37,944 nt of DNA from DASPTT01 sp035623275 (GTDB lineage Bacteria > Actinomycetota > Acidimicrobiia > Acidimicrobiales > UBA8190): the NCBI GenBank assembly GCA_035623275.1, contig DASPTT010000063.1, forward strand, positions 1 through 37,944, in the 5' to 3' direction. The translations under genes and the position numbers were made by a program. The notes beneath the pieces were generated by a model. It searched no databases and was not told the DNA's origin. It saw only the letters and a list, made by a program, of their open reading frames with translations. Shown here piece after piece: positions 14,327 to 23,123 of this stretch. The stretch's first letter is position 1; the number at the start of each line of letters is the position of its first letter.

Positions 14327-15718
14327 TCAGGTCCGGGCCGACCGGGCAGCCCACCACGCGTCGAGCCGGCGCAGGGCCTCCTCCTCACCGAGGGGCCCCT
14401 CGTCGAGACGGAGCTCCAGCAGGAACTCGAGGGCCTCGCCCACCACCGGACCGGGCGGCACACCGAGATGCGCCATCACCTGGCGGCCGTCGAGGTCCGG
14501 CCGGATGGCGTCGAGCTCCTCCCGGGCGCGCAGCTCGGCGATGCGCCGCTCGAGCTCGTCCATCCGCTGGCCCAGCGCCCGGGCCTTCGCCGCATTTCGG
14601 GTGGTGCAGTCGCAGCGGGTCAGCTCGTTGAGCCGGTCCAACAGGTCCCCCGCGTCGCGCACGTAGCGCCGGACGGCCTTGTCGGTCCACCCGAGCCGGT
14701 AGGTGTGGAACCGCAGATGCAGCTCGACCAGGCGCACCACCACGTCGAGCTCGTCCTTGGGGTAGCGCAGCGCGGTCAGCCGGTCGCGGGCCATGCGGGC
14801 TCCGACGACCTCGTGGTGGTGGAAGGTGACGGTTCCGGCCGCATAGGCCCGAGTGCGCGGCTTGCCGATGTCGTGGAGCATCGCGGCCATCCGCAAGAGC
14901 TTGTCCGGCTGCGTCTTGTCCACCACGGCGAGGGTGTGCGCCAGCACGTCCTTGTGCCGATGGATCGGATCCTGCTCGAGGGCGAGGGCGGGGAGCTCCG
15001 GGAGGAACTCGTCCGCCAGCCCGGTGTCGACCAGGAACCACAGCCCGATCGACGGCTTGGCCACGACGAGCAGCTTGTCGAGCTCGTCGCGGATGCGCTC
15101 GGCGGAGACGATGACGAGCCGGCTCCGCATGCGCTCGACGGTTTCGACCAGCGGCGCGTCCGGCTCGAGGCCGAACCCGGCGATGAAGCGCGCGGCGCGC
15201 AGCATCCGCAGCGGGTCGTCGGAGAACGACGCCTCGGGGTCCAGCGGTGTGCGCAGCCGCCGGGCGGCCAGGTCCTCGAGGCCGCCGTAGGGGTCGACCA
15301 GCTCGAGGCTCGGCAGGGCGAGGGCCATGGCGTTGACGGTGAAGTCCCGCCGCGACAGGTCCGTCTCCACGCGGTCGCCGAACTCGACATCGGGCTTGCG
15401 GGACTCGGGCGCATAGGCCTCGGCCCGATGGGTCGTCACCTCGAAATGGCGCGAGTCCTTGGTGGCCCCGATCGTCCCGAACTGCTTGCCCTGGGTCCAT
15501 ACGGCGTCCGCCCACGGCCGCAGGATCGCCTCCACCTCGTCCGGACGCGCATCGGTCGTGAAGTCGTAGTCGCCGTGCTTCCGGACCCCCTCAGCCCCGG
15601 CCACGAACGCGTCGCGCACCGAGCCGCCGACGAGGTACAGCCGATGGCCGGCCTCCTCGAACCGGTGGGCCACGTCCGCGGTCGCCTCGACGAGCGGGGT
15701 GAATCGCTCGGGGATCAT
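14327..15718 (-). CDS. cca: CCA tRNA nucleotidyltransferase
   Basis: This 463-residue cytoplasmic enzyme adds or repairs the 3'-CCA of tRNAs. The head domain carries LYLVGGSVRDAFV and the metal-binding DYDF (HGDYDFTTDA), then RRDFTVNAMA and DPLRMLRAARFIAGFG of the class II nucleotidyltransferase family. An HD domain follows (AAMLHDIGKPRT), and the C-terminus is helical. M. tuberculosis has the homologue (pcnA) at the same place relative to murJ. The ATG at 15718 has TACCCT 8 bases upstream and no Shine-Dalgarno sequence. The gene is divergent from the TIGR03085 gene across 41 bases. Confidence 0.96.
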   Translation of the reverse strand: MIPERFTPLVEATADVAHRFEEAGHRLYLVGGSVRDAFVAGAEGVRKHGDYDFTTDARPDEVEAILRPWADAVWTQGKQFGTIGATKDSRHFEVTTHRAEAYAPESRKPDVEFGDRVETDLSRRDFTVNAMALALPSLELVDPYGGLEDLAARRLRTPLDPEASFSDDPLRMLRAARFIAGFGLEPDAPLVETVERMRSRLVIVSAERIRDELDKLLVVAKPSIGLWFLVDTGLADEFLPELPALALEQDPIHRHKDVLAHTLAVVDKTQPDKLLRMAAMLHDIGKPRTRAYAAGTVTFHHHEVVGARMARDRLTALRYPKDELDVVVRLVELHLRFHTYRLGWTDKAVRRYVRDAGDLLDRLNELTRCDCTTRNAAKARALGQRMDELERRIAELRAREELDAIRPDLDGRQVMAHLGVPPGPVVGEALEFLLELRLDEGPLGEEEALRRLDAWWAARSART

Positions 15719-15762
15719 GTGCGCCGAGGGTACTGCGGGCCCGACTAGCTTCGGGCCCGATG
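15716..15762. promoter_or_regulatory. back-to-back leaderless-type promoters of cca and the TIGR03085 gene
   Basis: On the minus strand TACCCT (15732-15727) is 8 bases from the cca ATG at 15718. On the plus strand TAGCTT (15746-15751) is 8 bases from the ATG at 15760. The 41-base gap has room for both and neither start has a Shine-Dalgarno sequence. Confidence 0.45.
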
Positions 15763-16401
15763 GTCACCCTGCCCCCGTACCGGACCGAGCGCAACGCCTT
15801 GTCCGACCTGTTCCAGCGCCTCGGTCCCGACGCGCCCACGCTGTGCGAGGGCTGGCGGACCGTGGACCTGGCGACGCACCTGGTGGTGCGCGAGCGCAAG
15901 CCCCTGGCGGCTGCGGGGCTCGTCCTCGGCGGCCCCTTCCGCTCGATGCTCGAGCGCGAGATGCAGCGCACCAAGGAGGCGAACACCTACGACGCCCTGG
16001 TCGCGCTGGTGCGTTCTGGCCCGCCCGCCTTCGCCCGTCCGGTCGACTCGCTGTTCAACCTGACCGAGTTCTTCGTCCACCACGAGGACGTGCGCCGAGG
16101 CGGCGGCGACACCACGCCGCGTCCCGCCGGCGAGATCGCCGGGGTCGAAGAGGCCCTGTGGCGGTCGTTGCGCCGCGGGGCGATGCTGGCCGCCCGCAAC
16201 GTCCACGGAGCGGGCCTAGAGCTCCGGCGCCCCGACGGCCAGGTCCTGCGCGCTCGACGCGGCACCCCCACGGCCACCCTGGTGGGTCGGGCCGGCGAGC
16301 TCGTCCTCTACCTCTCGGGGCGAGGGGCCAGCGCGCACGTGGACCTCGACGGCCCGCCCGAGGCGCTGTCCGCCATCGAGTCGGCCTCCTTCGGGATCTA
16401 G
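15760..16401 (+). CDS. TIGR03085 family metal-binding (maleylpyruvate isomerase-like N-terminal domain) protein
   Basis: The 213-residue protein has the DinB/MDMPI four-helix-bundle pattern. TLCEGWRTVDLATHLVVRERKP contributes the first metal-binding His, and LTEFFVHHEDVRRGGG gives the second His pair. A C-terminal beta part (LRARRGTPTATLVGRAGELVLYLSGR) resembles the SCP2-like half of such proteins. Related enzymes act on mycothiol- or bacillithiol-linked substrates, but this family has no assigned reaction. M. tuberculosis carries mutT4 in the corresponding slot between cca and the DUF6049 gene. The start is leaderless-type. Confidence 0.85.
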   Translation: MVTLPPYRTERNALSDLFQRLGPDAPTLCEGWRTVDLATHLVVRERKPLAAAGLVLGGPFRSMLEREMQRTKEANTYDALVALVRSGPPAFARPVDSLFNLTEFFVHHEDVRRGGGDTTPRPAGEIAGVEEALWRSLRRGAMLAARNVHGAGLELRRPDGQVLRARRGTPTATLVGRAGELVLYLSGRGASAHVDLDGPPEALSAIESASFGI

Positions 16402-16528
16402 GGCGGCGCGCGTCGGTCCCCCGGGCTTCTCCTCGCGTCCTCTCCCTGCCCCCTCGCCGCATCCCACGTCCTGCCCGGTGGCCTCGACCGGGGCGTCTCG
16501 GTCGAGGCCGATAGGCTGCAACGCCGAG

Positions 16529-18829
16529 GTGGACCGGACCCACGCGGGCATCGCCCGGGCACGCGACGGCTTCCGCACCCCCGATCGACGCTCCCCCGAC
16601 GGCGGTGCTGCGAGGCGCGCCGGGCCGGCGCACGGCCCCCGGGCGCGCCGTCTCGGCACGCTGGGCGCGCTGGCCGCGGTCGCCGTCGCCGTGGTCGGGG
16701 CCACGAGCGCGCCGCACGCGGCCGGGGCCGCCACACCCGGGACCACGGGCCCGGATGCCACGCTGAGCGCGACGGCCTCCGACGCGCCGCTGACGCTGCG
16801 CGGGCAGTCCGCCTTCGTCGGCCCGGGCGGGGCCCTGTCGCTGCACCTCGCCGTCGACCGGGGCGTCTCCCCCGACGCCACGGTGACGGTCACCGTCTTC
16901 CCCCACCTCACCAGCCGCTCGGCGCTCGTGGCGGCCATCGGCGGCACCCTCGCCGGCACCCCGCTCGGCACCTCGCCCCCATTTGCCTTGTCCTCGCTGC
17001 CACCGGACCCCGGCGGTGGCGTCGACATCACCGTCCCCGTGGCCGCGGGCGGTCCCGCCCCCACGGTGCCCGGATCGCAATTCACCGCGGACCTGCACTG
17101 CTCGGTCGGCGCCTGCGGCGGCGTCTACCCGGTGCGCATCGCCCTGAGCGCCCCCGGCGTCGGCCCGGGCAAGGCGCAGCTGGTGACCAACCTCGTCTAC
17201 GAGGACCCGCCCGCCACCACCCAGCGCCTGCGGGTGGCCTGGGTCGTCCCGGTGTCGCTGCCCGCGCAGGCGGCGTCGACCGACGGCCGCGTCGCCCCGA
17301 CCGCGTCCTCCGCCCTGAGCGCGACCGACGCCTTCGTCACCGCCCTGGCCGGGCACCCCGAGGTGGCGCTCACCGTCGCGCCCGAGCCGGCGAGCGTGGC
17401 AGCCCTGGCGGGCGACACGCTGGGCCGGGCCAAGCACGCGCTGGGCCAGATCCAGGCCATCGCCGCGACACCCGGGCGCGAGGCCCTGGCCGGTCCCTAC
17501 GCCAGCGCGGACGCCTCGGCCCTCATGGGCGCGGGACTCCCGACCGAGCTCGCGGACCAGGTGGCACGCGGGGCGCAGAGCCTTGCCTCCGACGGGGTAC
17601 GCGCCACCGCGGGCACCTGGGCCGCGTCGAGCGCGCTGGACGAGGAGACACTGGCGCAGCTCGGCACGCTCGGCATCTCCCACGCGCTGGTCCCGCCCGG
17701 GACGGTCGCCGGCAACCCGTTCCGCCTCTCCCCCACGCAGCCGCTCACCATCCAGACGGGGAAGCAAGCCACGATGGCACTGGCCGTCGCCGACCCCATC
17801 CTCTCCACCCATTTCGCCGACGCCACGGGCGCGGGGTCGGTGCTGGCCGCGAACCAGTTCCTGGCCGACCTCGCGCTCGTCTACTACGAACAGCCCAACC
17901 TGGACACCGCCCGCGGCATCGTCGCGCTCGCGCCCCTTGGCTGGACGCCCGACCCGTCCTTCGTCGACACGGTCCTCGCCGGGCTCGCCGCCAACCCGGT
18001 CCTCGAGCCGGTCACGGTCACCACGCTGTTCGCCACCGTGCCCACGGGGCCCACGGTCGGGGCACGCCGGCCGGCGCCCGATGCGGGCACGACGCTGCCC
18101 GCGCGCGCCATCCGCGTCACGCGGGGGCGCATCGACGCCTTCGCCACCGCCGTGTCGGACCCCGCGGTGCCCCGGGGCGTCGGCGACCTCCTGCTCGACG
18201 CCGAGTCGGCGTTGCTGCGCCCCGTCCGCCAGGCCGCGGGGGTGACCGGCGCGTCGGCGACGCTCGACGCCGAGCTGGGCCAGGTGTCGATCACCGCCGA
18301 CAGCATCCGCCTCACCTCGACCACCGCCCACGTACCCATCACGATCGTCAAGACCGCGCCCTACACGGTGACGGCCGTGATGACGCTCTCGAGCGACAAG
18401 CTCCTGTTCCCCAGGGGGAGCACGCGCACGGTCGTGCTCGATCGCGCCACCAACGCCTTCTACGTCGACATGCAGGCGCGCACCGCCGGCGTGTTCAAGG
18501 TGACCGTGACGCTGCTCAGTCCCCGGGGCGGCCTGGTGGTCGCGGCGCGTCAGCTCACCGTGCGCTCGGCGTCGACCTCGGAGGTCGCCATCGCGCTGTC
18601 GATCGGGGCCCTGCTCGTCCTCCTGGGCTGGTGGGGCCAGACCCTGTGGCGCCGGCGCGACACGCCCCGCGGGGCACATGCACGGCGGCGGCGCCCGCAC
18701 GCCGCCGAGGCCGCGGGGACCGGGCCCGCCGCCACCGGCCGCCCCACCACCACCGGGCCGGCGGCCCCGGTGGTGGAGGTCCTCACCCCCGGACCGGAGC
18801 CCGGGAGCGGGTCGGAGCCCCCCTCGTGA
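16529..18829 (+). CDS. DUF6049-like secreted/membrane protein next to MurJ
   Basis: The product of about 766 residues has a basic N-terminus, a hydrophobic segment (LGTLGALAAVAVAVVGATSAPHAAGA), a very long extracytoplasmic part of Ig-like beta domains, and a second domain with glycosidase/deacetylase-like alpha-beta character. It ends with one membrane helix (AIALSIGALLVLLGWWGQTLW) and a basic Pro/Gly tail. In actinobacteria this family sits directly before murJ (Rv3909 position). I recognise no catalytic motif. The GTG at 16529 follows a TAGGCT hexamer by 11 bases; a GTG at 16478 would add 17 residues. The stop overlaps the murJ GTG (GTGA). A role with lipid II export or envelope assembly is inferred. 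Confidence 0.8.
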   Translation: MDRTHAGIARARDGFRTPDRRSPDGGAARRAGPAHGPRARRLGTLGALAAVAVAVVGATSAPHAAGAATPGTTGPDATLSATASDAPLTLRGQSAFVGPGGALSLHLAVDRGVSPDATVTVTVFPHLTSRSALVAAIGGTLAGTPLGTSPPFALSSLPPDPGGGVDITVPVAAGGPAPTVPGSQFTADLHCSVGACGGVYPVRIALSAPGVGPGKAQLVTNLVYEDPPATTQRLRVAWVVPVSLPAQAASTDGRVAPTASSALSATDAFVTALAGHPEVALTVAPEPASVAALAGDTLGRAKHALGQIQAIAATPGREALAGPYASADASALMGAGLPTELADQVARGAQSLASDGVRATAGTWAASSALDEETLAQLGTLGISHALVPPGTVAGNPFRLSPTQPLTIQTGKQATMALAVADPILSTHFADATGAGSVLAANQFLADLALVYYEQPNLDTARGIVALAPLGWTPDPSFVDTVLAGLAANPVLEPVTVTTLFATVPTGPTVGARRPAPDAGTTLPARAIRVTRGRIDAFATAVSDPAVPRGVGDLLLDAESALLRPVRQAAGVTGASATLDAELGQVSITADSIRLTSTTAHVPITIVKTAPYTVTAVMTLSSDKLLFPRGSTRTVVLDRATNAFYVDMQARTAGVFKVTVTLLSPRGGLVVAARQLTVRSASTSEVAIALSIGALLVLLGWWGQTLWRRRDTPRGAHARRRRPHAAEAAGTGPAATGRPTTTGPAAPVVEVLTPGPEPGSGSEPPS

Positions 18830-20670
18830 GCCCCGCCGGCGGGCCACGGCGCCGGTCCCGCGGCGCGGCCCGGGCGAACCCCGAGGTGGTGGCCTATCCG
18901 GGGGTCACCCGCTCCACGGCGGTGATGGCGGCGGGAACGACCCTGTCGCGCGTCACCGGCGTGATCCGCATCGTCGCCCTGGCCTATGCCGTGGGCGCCT
19001 TGGCGTTGGCCGACGCCTACAACCTGGCCAACACCATCCCCAACATCCTCGCCGACATCGTCATCGGCGGCGTGTTGGCGGCCACCTTCGTGCCCGTGTT
19101 CGTCGAGCGGCTCACCACCCTGGCCGACGACGAGGCGTGGGAGGCGATCTCGGCAGTGGTGAGCGTGTCCCTGGTGGTCATCGCCGTGGCGTCGGTGCTG
19201 TTCCTCCTCGCCTCCCCGTTGATCATCGACGCCATCACCGCCTTCAACCACAGCCCCCAGGTCCACACCGAGCGGACGGTGGCCACAGAGCTCCTGGTGC
19301 TCTTCGTGCCCCAGCTCGCCTGCTACGCGTTCATCAGCATCGCCACGGCCCTGCTCAACACGCGCCGGCGCTTCGCCGCGCCCATGTTCACGCCGGTGGC
19401 CAACAACGTGTTCCTCATCGTCGTCCTCTTCCTCTTCGGGGCCATCGCCCGCACGCCCACCCTGGCCGGCGTGGCCGCGCACAAGAGCTGGCTGCTGCTG
19501 CTCGGCGTGGGGACGACGCTGGGCGTGATGCTCCAGGCCGGGCTGCTCATCCCCAGCCTGCGGCGCGCCGACCTGCACCTGCGCTTCCGCTTCGACCTGC
19601 GCCACGAGGCGGTGCGCACCATCGGGCGGCTGTCGGGGTGGACCTTCGGCCTGGTGCTGGCCAACCAGGTGGCGCTGCTGGTGGTGCTGGCTGCCTCGGA
19701 GCACGTCGGCTCGGGCGCCCTCTCCGCCTACACCTACGCCTACACCTTCTTCCAGCTCCCCTATGCGGTGATCGCCGTGTCGGTCATGTCGGCCACGGCG
19801 CCGGAGCTGGCGACGCATTGGGCCCACGGCGACCTGGCGGCCTTCCGTCGCCGCATGACCATCGGCCTGCGCACCATCCTCGCCTTCGTCGTGCCCGCCG
19901 CGGCCGGCATGCTCATCCTGGCTCGCCCGCTCGTGGCCCTGCTGCTCGGGCACGGCGCGGCCGGGTTCCACTCGGCCACCGTCCCCACCGCGACGTCGCT
20001 GGCCATGCTCGCCCTCGGTGTCCCCGGCTTCTGCGTGTTCCTCTACGCCATCCGCGTCCTGCAGTCGGTCCAGGACCTGCGCACCGCGTTCTGGCTGTAC
20101 GTGCTCGAGAACGGCATCAACATCGTCCTCGCCCTGGCCTTGGCGGGCCCGCTCGGGGTGCGCGGGATCGCGCTGTCCATCTCCATCGCCTACACCGTCG
20201 CCGCCGTGGTGGCGTTGGTCCACCTGCGCAGCCGGGTGGCGGGCCTGGCCGGGGTGACGGTCGCCCGCCATCTCGCCCACGTGCTCATGGCCACGGCGGT
20301 CCTCGTGGCGGCGGCCGTCGTCGGCAGCAACCTGTCCGCCTCCGAGAGCGTCGGGGGCCTCCTGCTGCGGGTGGCCGTGGGGACCGTCGCCGGTGCGGCC
20401 GCCTACGTGGTCGCGGCGGGGATCCTTGCTCGGGTCACCGCGCCCCACCGTGACGGGCCGACGCGCCCCGCGTCGCCCGGAGCCGACGAAGCGCCCGACG
20501 GCACGGGCCGGCGGCGGGCCGGAGCGCCACGGCGCCGGGCGCGCACGGGTCCCCCGCCAGCGCCGCCTCCTCCCCCGCCGGCGGGGCGCCCGCCCATGCG
20601 GCCCGGCGCGTTGGGACCGACACGCCCGCCGCGCTCGGACGAGTCGGTCCATGGCAGACTCGACACCTGA
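18826..20670 (+). CDS. murJ: lipid II flippase MurJ (MviN family)
   Basis: MurJ flips lipid-linked peptidoglycan precursor across the cytoplasmic membrane. The 614-residue protein has 14 or more predicted membrane helices with the family start VMAAGTTLSRVTGVIRIVALAYAVG. LADAYNLANTIPNILADIVIGGVLAATFVPVFVE, LLNTRRRFAAPMFTPVANN and AYTFFQLPYAVIAVSVMSATAPELA are highly characteristic. A Pro/Arg-rich cytoplasmic tail of about 70 residues follows the last helix; it lacks the obvious kinase-like domain of mycobacterial MviN. The GTG start overlaps the upstream stop by four bases, so both proteins are likely made together. Confidence 0.95.
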   Translation: MSPAGGPRRRSRGAARANPEVVAYPGVTRSTAVMAAGTTLSRVTGVIRIVALAYAVGALALADAYNLANTIPNILADIVIGGVLAATFVPVFVERLTTLADDEAWEAISAVVSVSLVVIAVASVLFLLASPLIIDAITAFNHSPQVHTERTVATELLVLFVPQLACYAFISIATALLNTRRRFAAPMFTPVANNVFLIVVLFLFGAIARTPTLAGVAAHKSWLLLLGVGTTLGVMLQAGLLIPSLRRADLHLRFRFDLRHEAVRTIGRLSGWTFGLVLANQVALLVVLAASEHVGSGALSAYTYAYTFFQLPYAVIAVSVMSATAPELATHWAHGDLAAFRRRMTIGLRTILAFVVPAAAGMLILARPLVALLLGHGAAGFHSATVPTATSLAMLALGVPGFCVFLYAIRVLQSVQDLRTAFWLYVLENGINIVLALALAGPLGVRGIALSISIAYTVAAVVALVHLRSRVAGLAGVTVARHLAHVLMATAVLVAAAVVGSNLSASESVGGLLLRVAVGTVAGAAAYVVAAGILARVTAPHRDGPTRPASPGADEAPDGTGRRRAGAPRRRARTGPPPAPPPPPPAGRPPMRPGALGPTRPPRSDESVHGRLDT

Positions 20671-20724
20671 CGCTCTCGCGCGTCGCCCGGTGCCGTCTCG
20701 CGCCGGGTCGCCGAAGGGGGGACG

Positions 20725-21567
20725 ATGCCCGGCATCCGCGTGGTCACCGACAGCGCCTGCGACCTGACGCCCGAGATGGCCGACGAGCGCAACGTGCGTG
20801 TCGTCCCCCTCACCATCCGCTTCGGGGACGAGGAGCTCGTCGACCGAACAGAGCTCTCGACCAAGGAGTTCTGGGACCGGGTGGTGACCGGCCCGCACAT
20901 GCCCGAGACCGCGGCTCCCTCGCCCGGCGCGTTCCAACAGGCCTTCCTCGACGCCGCCGCGGCGGGGGCGGACGGCGTGCTGTGCGTCAACCTGTCGTCG
21001 CGGCTCTCGGCCACCTTCCAGTCGGCCCGCACGGCGGCGGAGGCCGTGGCCGGCACCGTGCCGGTGCGCGTCGTCGACTCGCAGTCGGTGACCATGGGGC
21101 TCGGCCTCATGGTGATCTCGGCCAGCGAGCGCGCCGCCGCGGGCGAGGGCCTCGACGAGCTCGTGGCGCACGTCGAGGACCTCGTGACCAGGACCCACGT
21201 CTACGGCGTGGTCGACAGCCTCGACTTCCTCAAGCGCGGTGGGCGCATCGGCGGCGCCCAGGCGCTCCTGGGCTCGCTGCTGTCGATCAAGCCAGTGATC
21301 CAGGTGCGCGACGGCGTCGTGGAACCCGAGTCCAAGCAGCGGACCCGGACGCGTGCCCTGGAGTACCTGGCCGCCAAGGCCCTCCACGCCGGGCGCCTCG
21401 AGCGCCTGGCCCTGTGCGCGGGCGTCGCCCCGGACGCGGACCTGCTGGCCACCCGGCTGGCTGCCGCCGACTGCGCCACCGAGCTGGTGGTGAGCGACCT
21501 CGGGCCCGTGATCGGCGCCCACGCGGGGCCGGGCACCATCGGCATGTGCTTCCAGGTCGCCCGCTGA
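20725..21567 (+). CDS. DegV family fatty-acid-binding protein
   Basis: The 280-residue cytoplasmic protein begins with the DegV signature IRVVTDSACDLTPEMAD. It continues with VRVVPLTIRFGDEELVD, TAAPSPGAFQQAF, VLCVNLSSRLSATFQSA, VVDSQSVTMGLGLMV, and the loop VVDSLDFLKRGGRIGGAQALLG-LLSIKPVI. DegV (FakB-type) proteins bind fatty acids for phosphorylation by FakA; no fakA is in the window. A G-rich ribosome site precedes the ATG by 3 bases. The gene sits where M. tuberculosis has sigM and its anti-sigma factor between murJ and trxB, so this slot differs between lineages. Confidence 0.93.
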   Translation: MPGIRVVTDSACDLTPEMADERNVRVVPLTIRFGDEELVDRTELSTKEFWDRVVTGPHMPETAAPSPGAFQQAFLDAAAAGADGVLCVNLSSRLSATFQSARTAAEAVAGTVPVRVVDSQSVTMGLGLMVISASERAAAGEGLDELVAHVEDLVTRTHVYGVVDSLDFLKRGGRIGGAQALLGSLLSIKPVIQVRDGVVEPESKQRTRTRALEYLAAKALHAGRLERLALCAGVAPDADLLATRLAAADCATELVVSDLGPVIGAHAGPGTIGMCFQVAR

Positions 21568-21568
21568 C

Positions 21569-21583
21569 CGGCCGGGCCGGCCG
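21569..21583. terminator. short GC hairpin after degV
   Basis: CGGCC, loop GGGCC, GGCCG directly follows the degV stop. It has a five-base-pair stem and no T-tract, so it is only a weak terminator candidate. The next gene has its own -10-like hexamer 34 bases downstream of the stop. Confidence 0.3.
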
Positions 21584-21602
21584 CCGCGCCGACGCTCCCC
21601 AC

Positions 21603-21618
21603 TAACCTCTCGGCAATG
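21603..21618 (+). promoter_or_regulatory. possible leaderless start: TAACCT, 7 bases, ATG
   Basis: TAACCT at 21603-21608 sits 7 bases before the ATG at 21616 with no ribosome-binding site. It follows the same pattern as the starts at 2461, 12397, 15718 and 15760. If used, it drives the 2-TM gene and trxB. Confidence 0.45.
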
Positions 21619-22038
21619 GACGACACCATGGGCACCCCGCCGCGCGACGGAGGCGGCCCGAACGGCGCGTCGCCGGGTCTCGGCCCGGCGGCGGGCTCGG
21701 GCACCGGGCAGGGCTGGCGCGACGCCACGGTCGGGGGCCAATGGCCGGCCCAGGTGGCCGACACCATCGACGGGGTCGTCACCGCCTTCCGGGTCCAGGT
21801 CATCCGGCCCCTCATGCTGGTGGCCCGGGGTCTCGTCTTCGGCGTCATCGTGGGCACGATGGCCCTGGTGGTGTCCCTGCTCCTCACCATCGCCCTGGTG
21901 CGCGTCCTCACCGTCTACGTGTTCGACGGCCGGGTCTGGGCGTCGTACCTGCTGCTCGGCTTCCTCTTCGTCGTGGCCGGGATCGTCGCCTGGTCCCAGC
22001 GCCGCTCCGAGGCCGAGGAATCGGCGGAGGCGGCCTGA
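21616..22038 (+). CDS. small two-helix membrane protein before trxB, function unknown
   Basis: The 140-residue protein has a Gly/Pro-rich N-terminus (1-45) and an amphipathic stretch (QVADTIDGVVTAFRVQVIRP). Two membrane helices follow (LVFGVIVGTMALVVSLLLTIALV and VWASYLLLGFLFVVAGIVAW), then a short acidic C-terminus. I do not recognise a named family. Its stop shares one base with the trxB start (TGATG), so expression is coupled to thioredoxin reductase. It may fill the membrane-protein position that the anti-sigma factor has in mycobacteria, but there is no sequence resemblance that I can see. Confidence 0.8.
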   Translation: MDDTMGTPPRDGGGPNGASPGLGPAAGSGTGQGWRDATVGGQWPAQVADTIDGVVTAFRVQVIRPLMLVARGLVFGVIVGTMALVVSLLLTIALVRVLTVYVFDGRVWASYLLLGFLFVVAGIVAWSQRRSEAEESAEAA

Positions 22039-23000
22039 TGCCCGACACGCGCGACGTCGTCGTCGTCGGCTCGGGCCCCGCCGGGCTCACGGCGGCCATC
22101 TACACCGCGCGGGCCAACCTCCGCCCGCTCGTCGTCGAAGGCGAGCCCTCCTCCACCAGCGACCAGCCCGGCGGCCAGCTGATGCTGACCACCGAGGTGG
22201 AGAACTACCCGGGGTTCGTCGACGGGATCCTCGGCCCCGAGCTCATGGAGCAGTTCCGCGGTCAGGCGGCCCGCTTCGGCGCCGAGTTCCTCGGGGCCAA
22301 GGTCCGGCGCGTCGATCTCTCGGCCCGGCCGTTCAAGCTCTGGACCGACGACCCCGGCGCGCCGGAGCCCGACGTCGTGACCCGGGCACTCGTCATCGCC
22401 ACGGGCGCCCAGTCGCTCATGCTCGGGGTGCCCGGCGAGGACCTCCTGCTCGGGCACGGGGTCTCCACCTGCGCCACCTGTGACGGCTTCTTCTTCCGCG
22501 AACAGGACATCGCCGTGGTCGGCGGCGGCGACTCCGCCATCGAGGAGGCCACGTTCCTCACCCGCTTCGCCCGGTCGGTCACGCTCGTGCACCGGCGCAA
22601 GGAGCTGCGCGCCTCGAAGATCATGCAGGACCGCGCCTTCGCCAACGAGAAGATCTCGTTCCGATGGAACTCGGTGGTCACGCAGGTCCTGGGCGACGGC
22701 AAGGTGTCCGGTGTGACGCTGCGCGACGTGGTCAGCGGCGAGGAGGGCACGCTCCCCGTCACCGGGCTGTTCGTCGCCATCGGGCACGTGCCCAACACGG
22801 CGGTGTTCGCCGGCGCCCTGGAGATGGACGACGCCGGCTACATCACGACCCACGCCGGCACGAACACGAGTGTCGAGGGTGTCTTCGCCTGCGGCGACGT
22901 CCAGGACCACGTCTACCGCCAGGCGGTGACGGCGGCGGGGTCGGGCTGCATGGCGGCCATCGACGTGGAGCGCTGGCTGGAGGCCCAGGGACACGCCTGA
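22038..23000 (+). CDS. trxB: thioredoxin-disulfide reductase
   Basis: The flavoenzyme reduces thioredoxin with NADPH in the cytoplasm. The 320-residue protein shows the FAD motif VVVGSGPAGLTAAIYTARA, the GGQL and TEVENYPGF segments, the redox-active CATC (145-148), the NADPH motif VVGGGDSAIEEA with the HRRKELRASK phosphate-binding arginines, and the terminal FACGDVQDHVYRQAVTAAGSG. The start overlaps the preceding stop by one base. trxA follows after 123 bases that contain a strong hairpin. Confidence 0.98.
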   Translation: MPDTRDVVVVGSGPAGLTAAIYTARANLRPLVVEGEPSSTSDQPGGQLMLTTEVENYPGFVDGILGPELMEQFRGQAARFGAEFLGAKVRRVDLSARPFKLWTDDPGAPEPDVVTRALVIATGAQSLMLGVPGEDLLLGHGVSTCATCDGFFFREQDIAVVGGGDSAIEEATFLTRFARSVTLVHRRKELRASKIMQDRAFANEKISFRWNSVVTQVLGDGKVSGVTLRDVVSGEEGTLPVTGLFVAIGHVPNTAVFAGALEMDDAGYITTHAGTNTSVEGVFACGDVQDHVYRQAVTAAGSGCMAAIDVERWLEAQGHA

Positions 23001-23022
23001 CCGCCTGACCAGGTCGGGCCCG

Positions 23023-23052
23023 CGCCCCGGCGCCGGGCGCGGCGCCGGGGCG
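23023..23052. terminator. perfect 12-bp GC hairpin between trxB and trxA
   Basis: CGCCCCGGCGCC (23023-23034), a 6-base loop, then GGCGCCGGGGCG (23041-23052) is a perfect inverted repeat. There is no T-tract, as is common for actinobacterial terminators. It lies 22 bases after the trxB stop and 71 bases before trxA, so it can end or attenuate the trxB transcript or stabilise its 3' end. Confidence 0.6.
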
Positions 23053-23123
23053 GCCGGAATGGACCGGGACGGGCCGCTGTTGTGAGAACCGACCCCGCAC
23101 GGTGGGGCACGGAAGGACGGACG

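Noticed and set aside
18550..21741. Very long open frame on the minus strand opposite murJ and degV.
   Set aside because: A high-GC shadow frame: Gly/Arg/His-rich with no recognisable fold, opposite well-supported genes.
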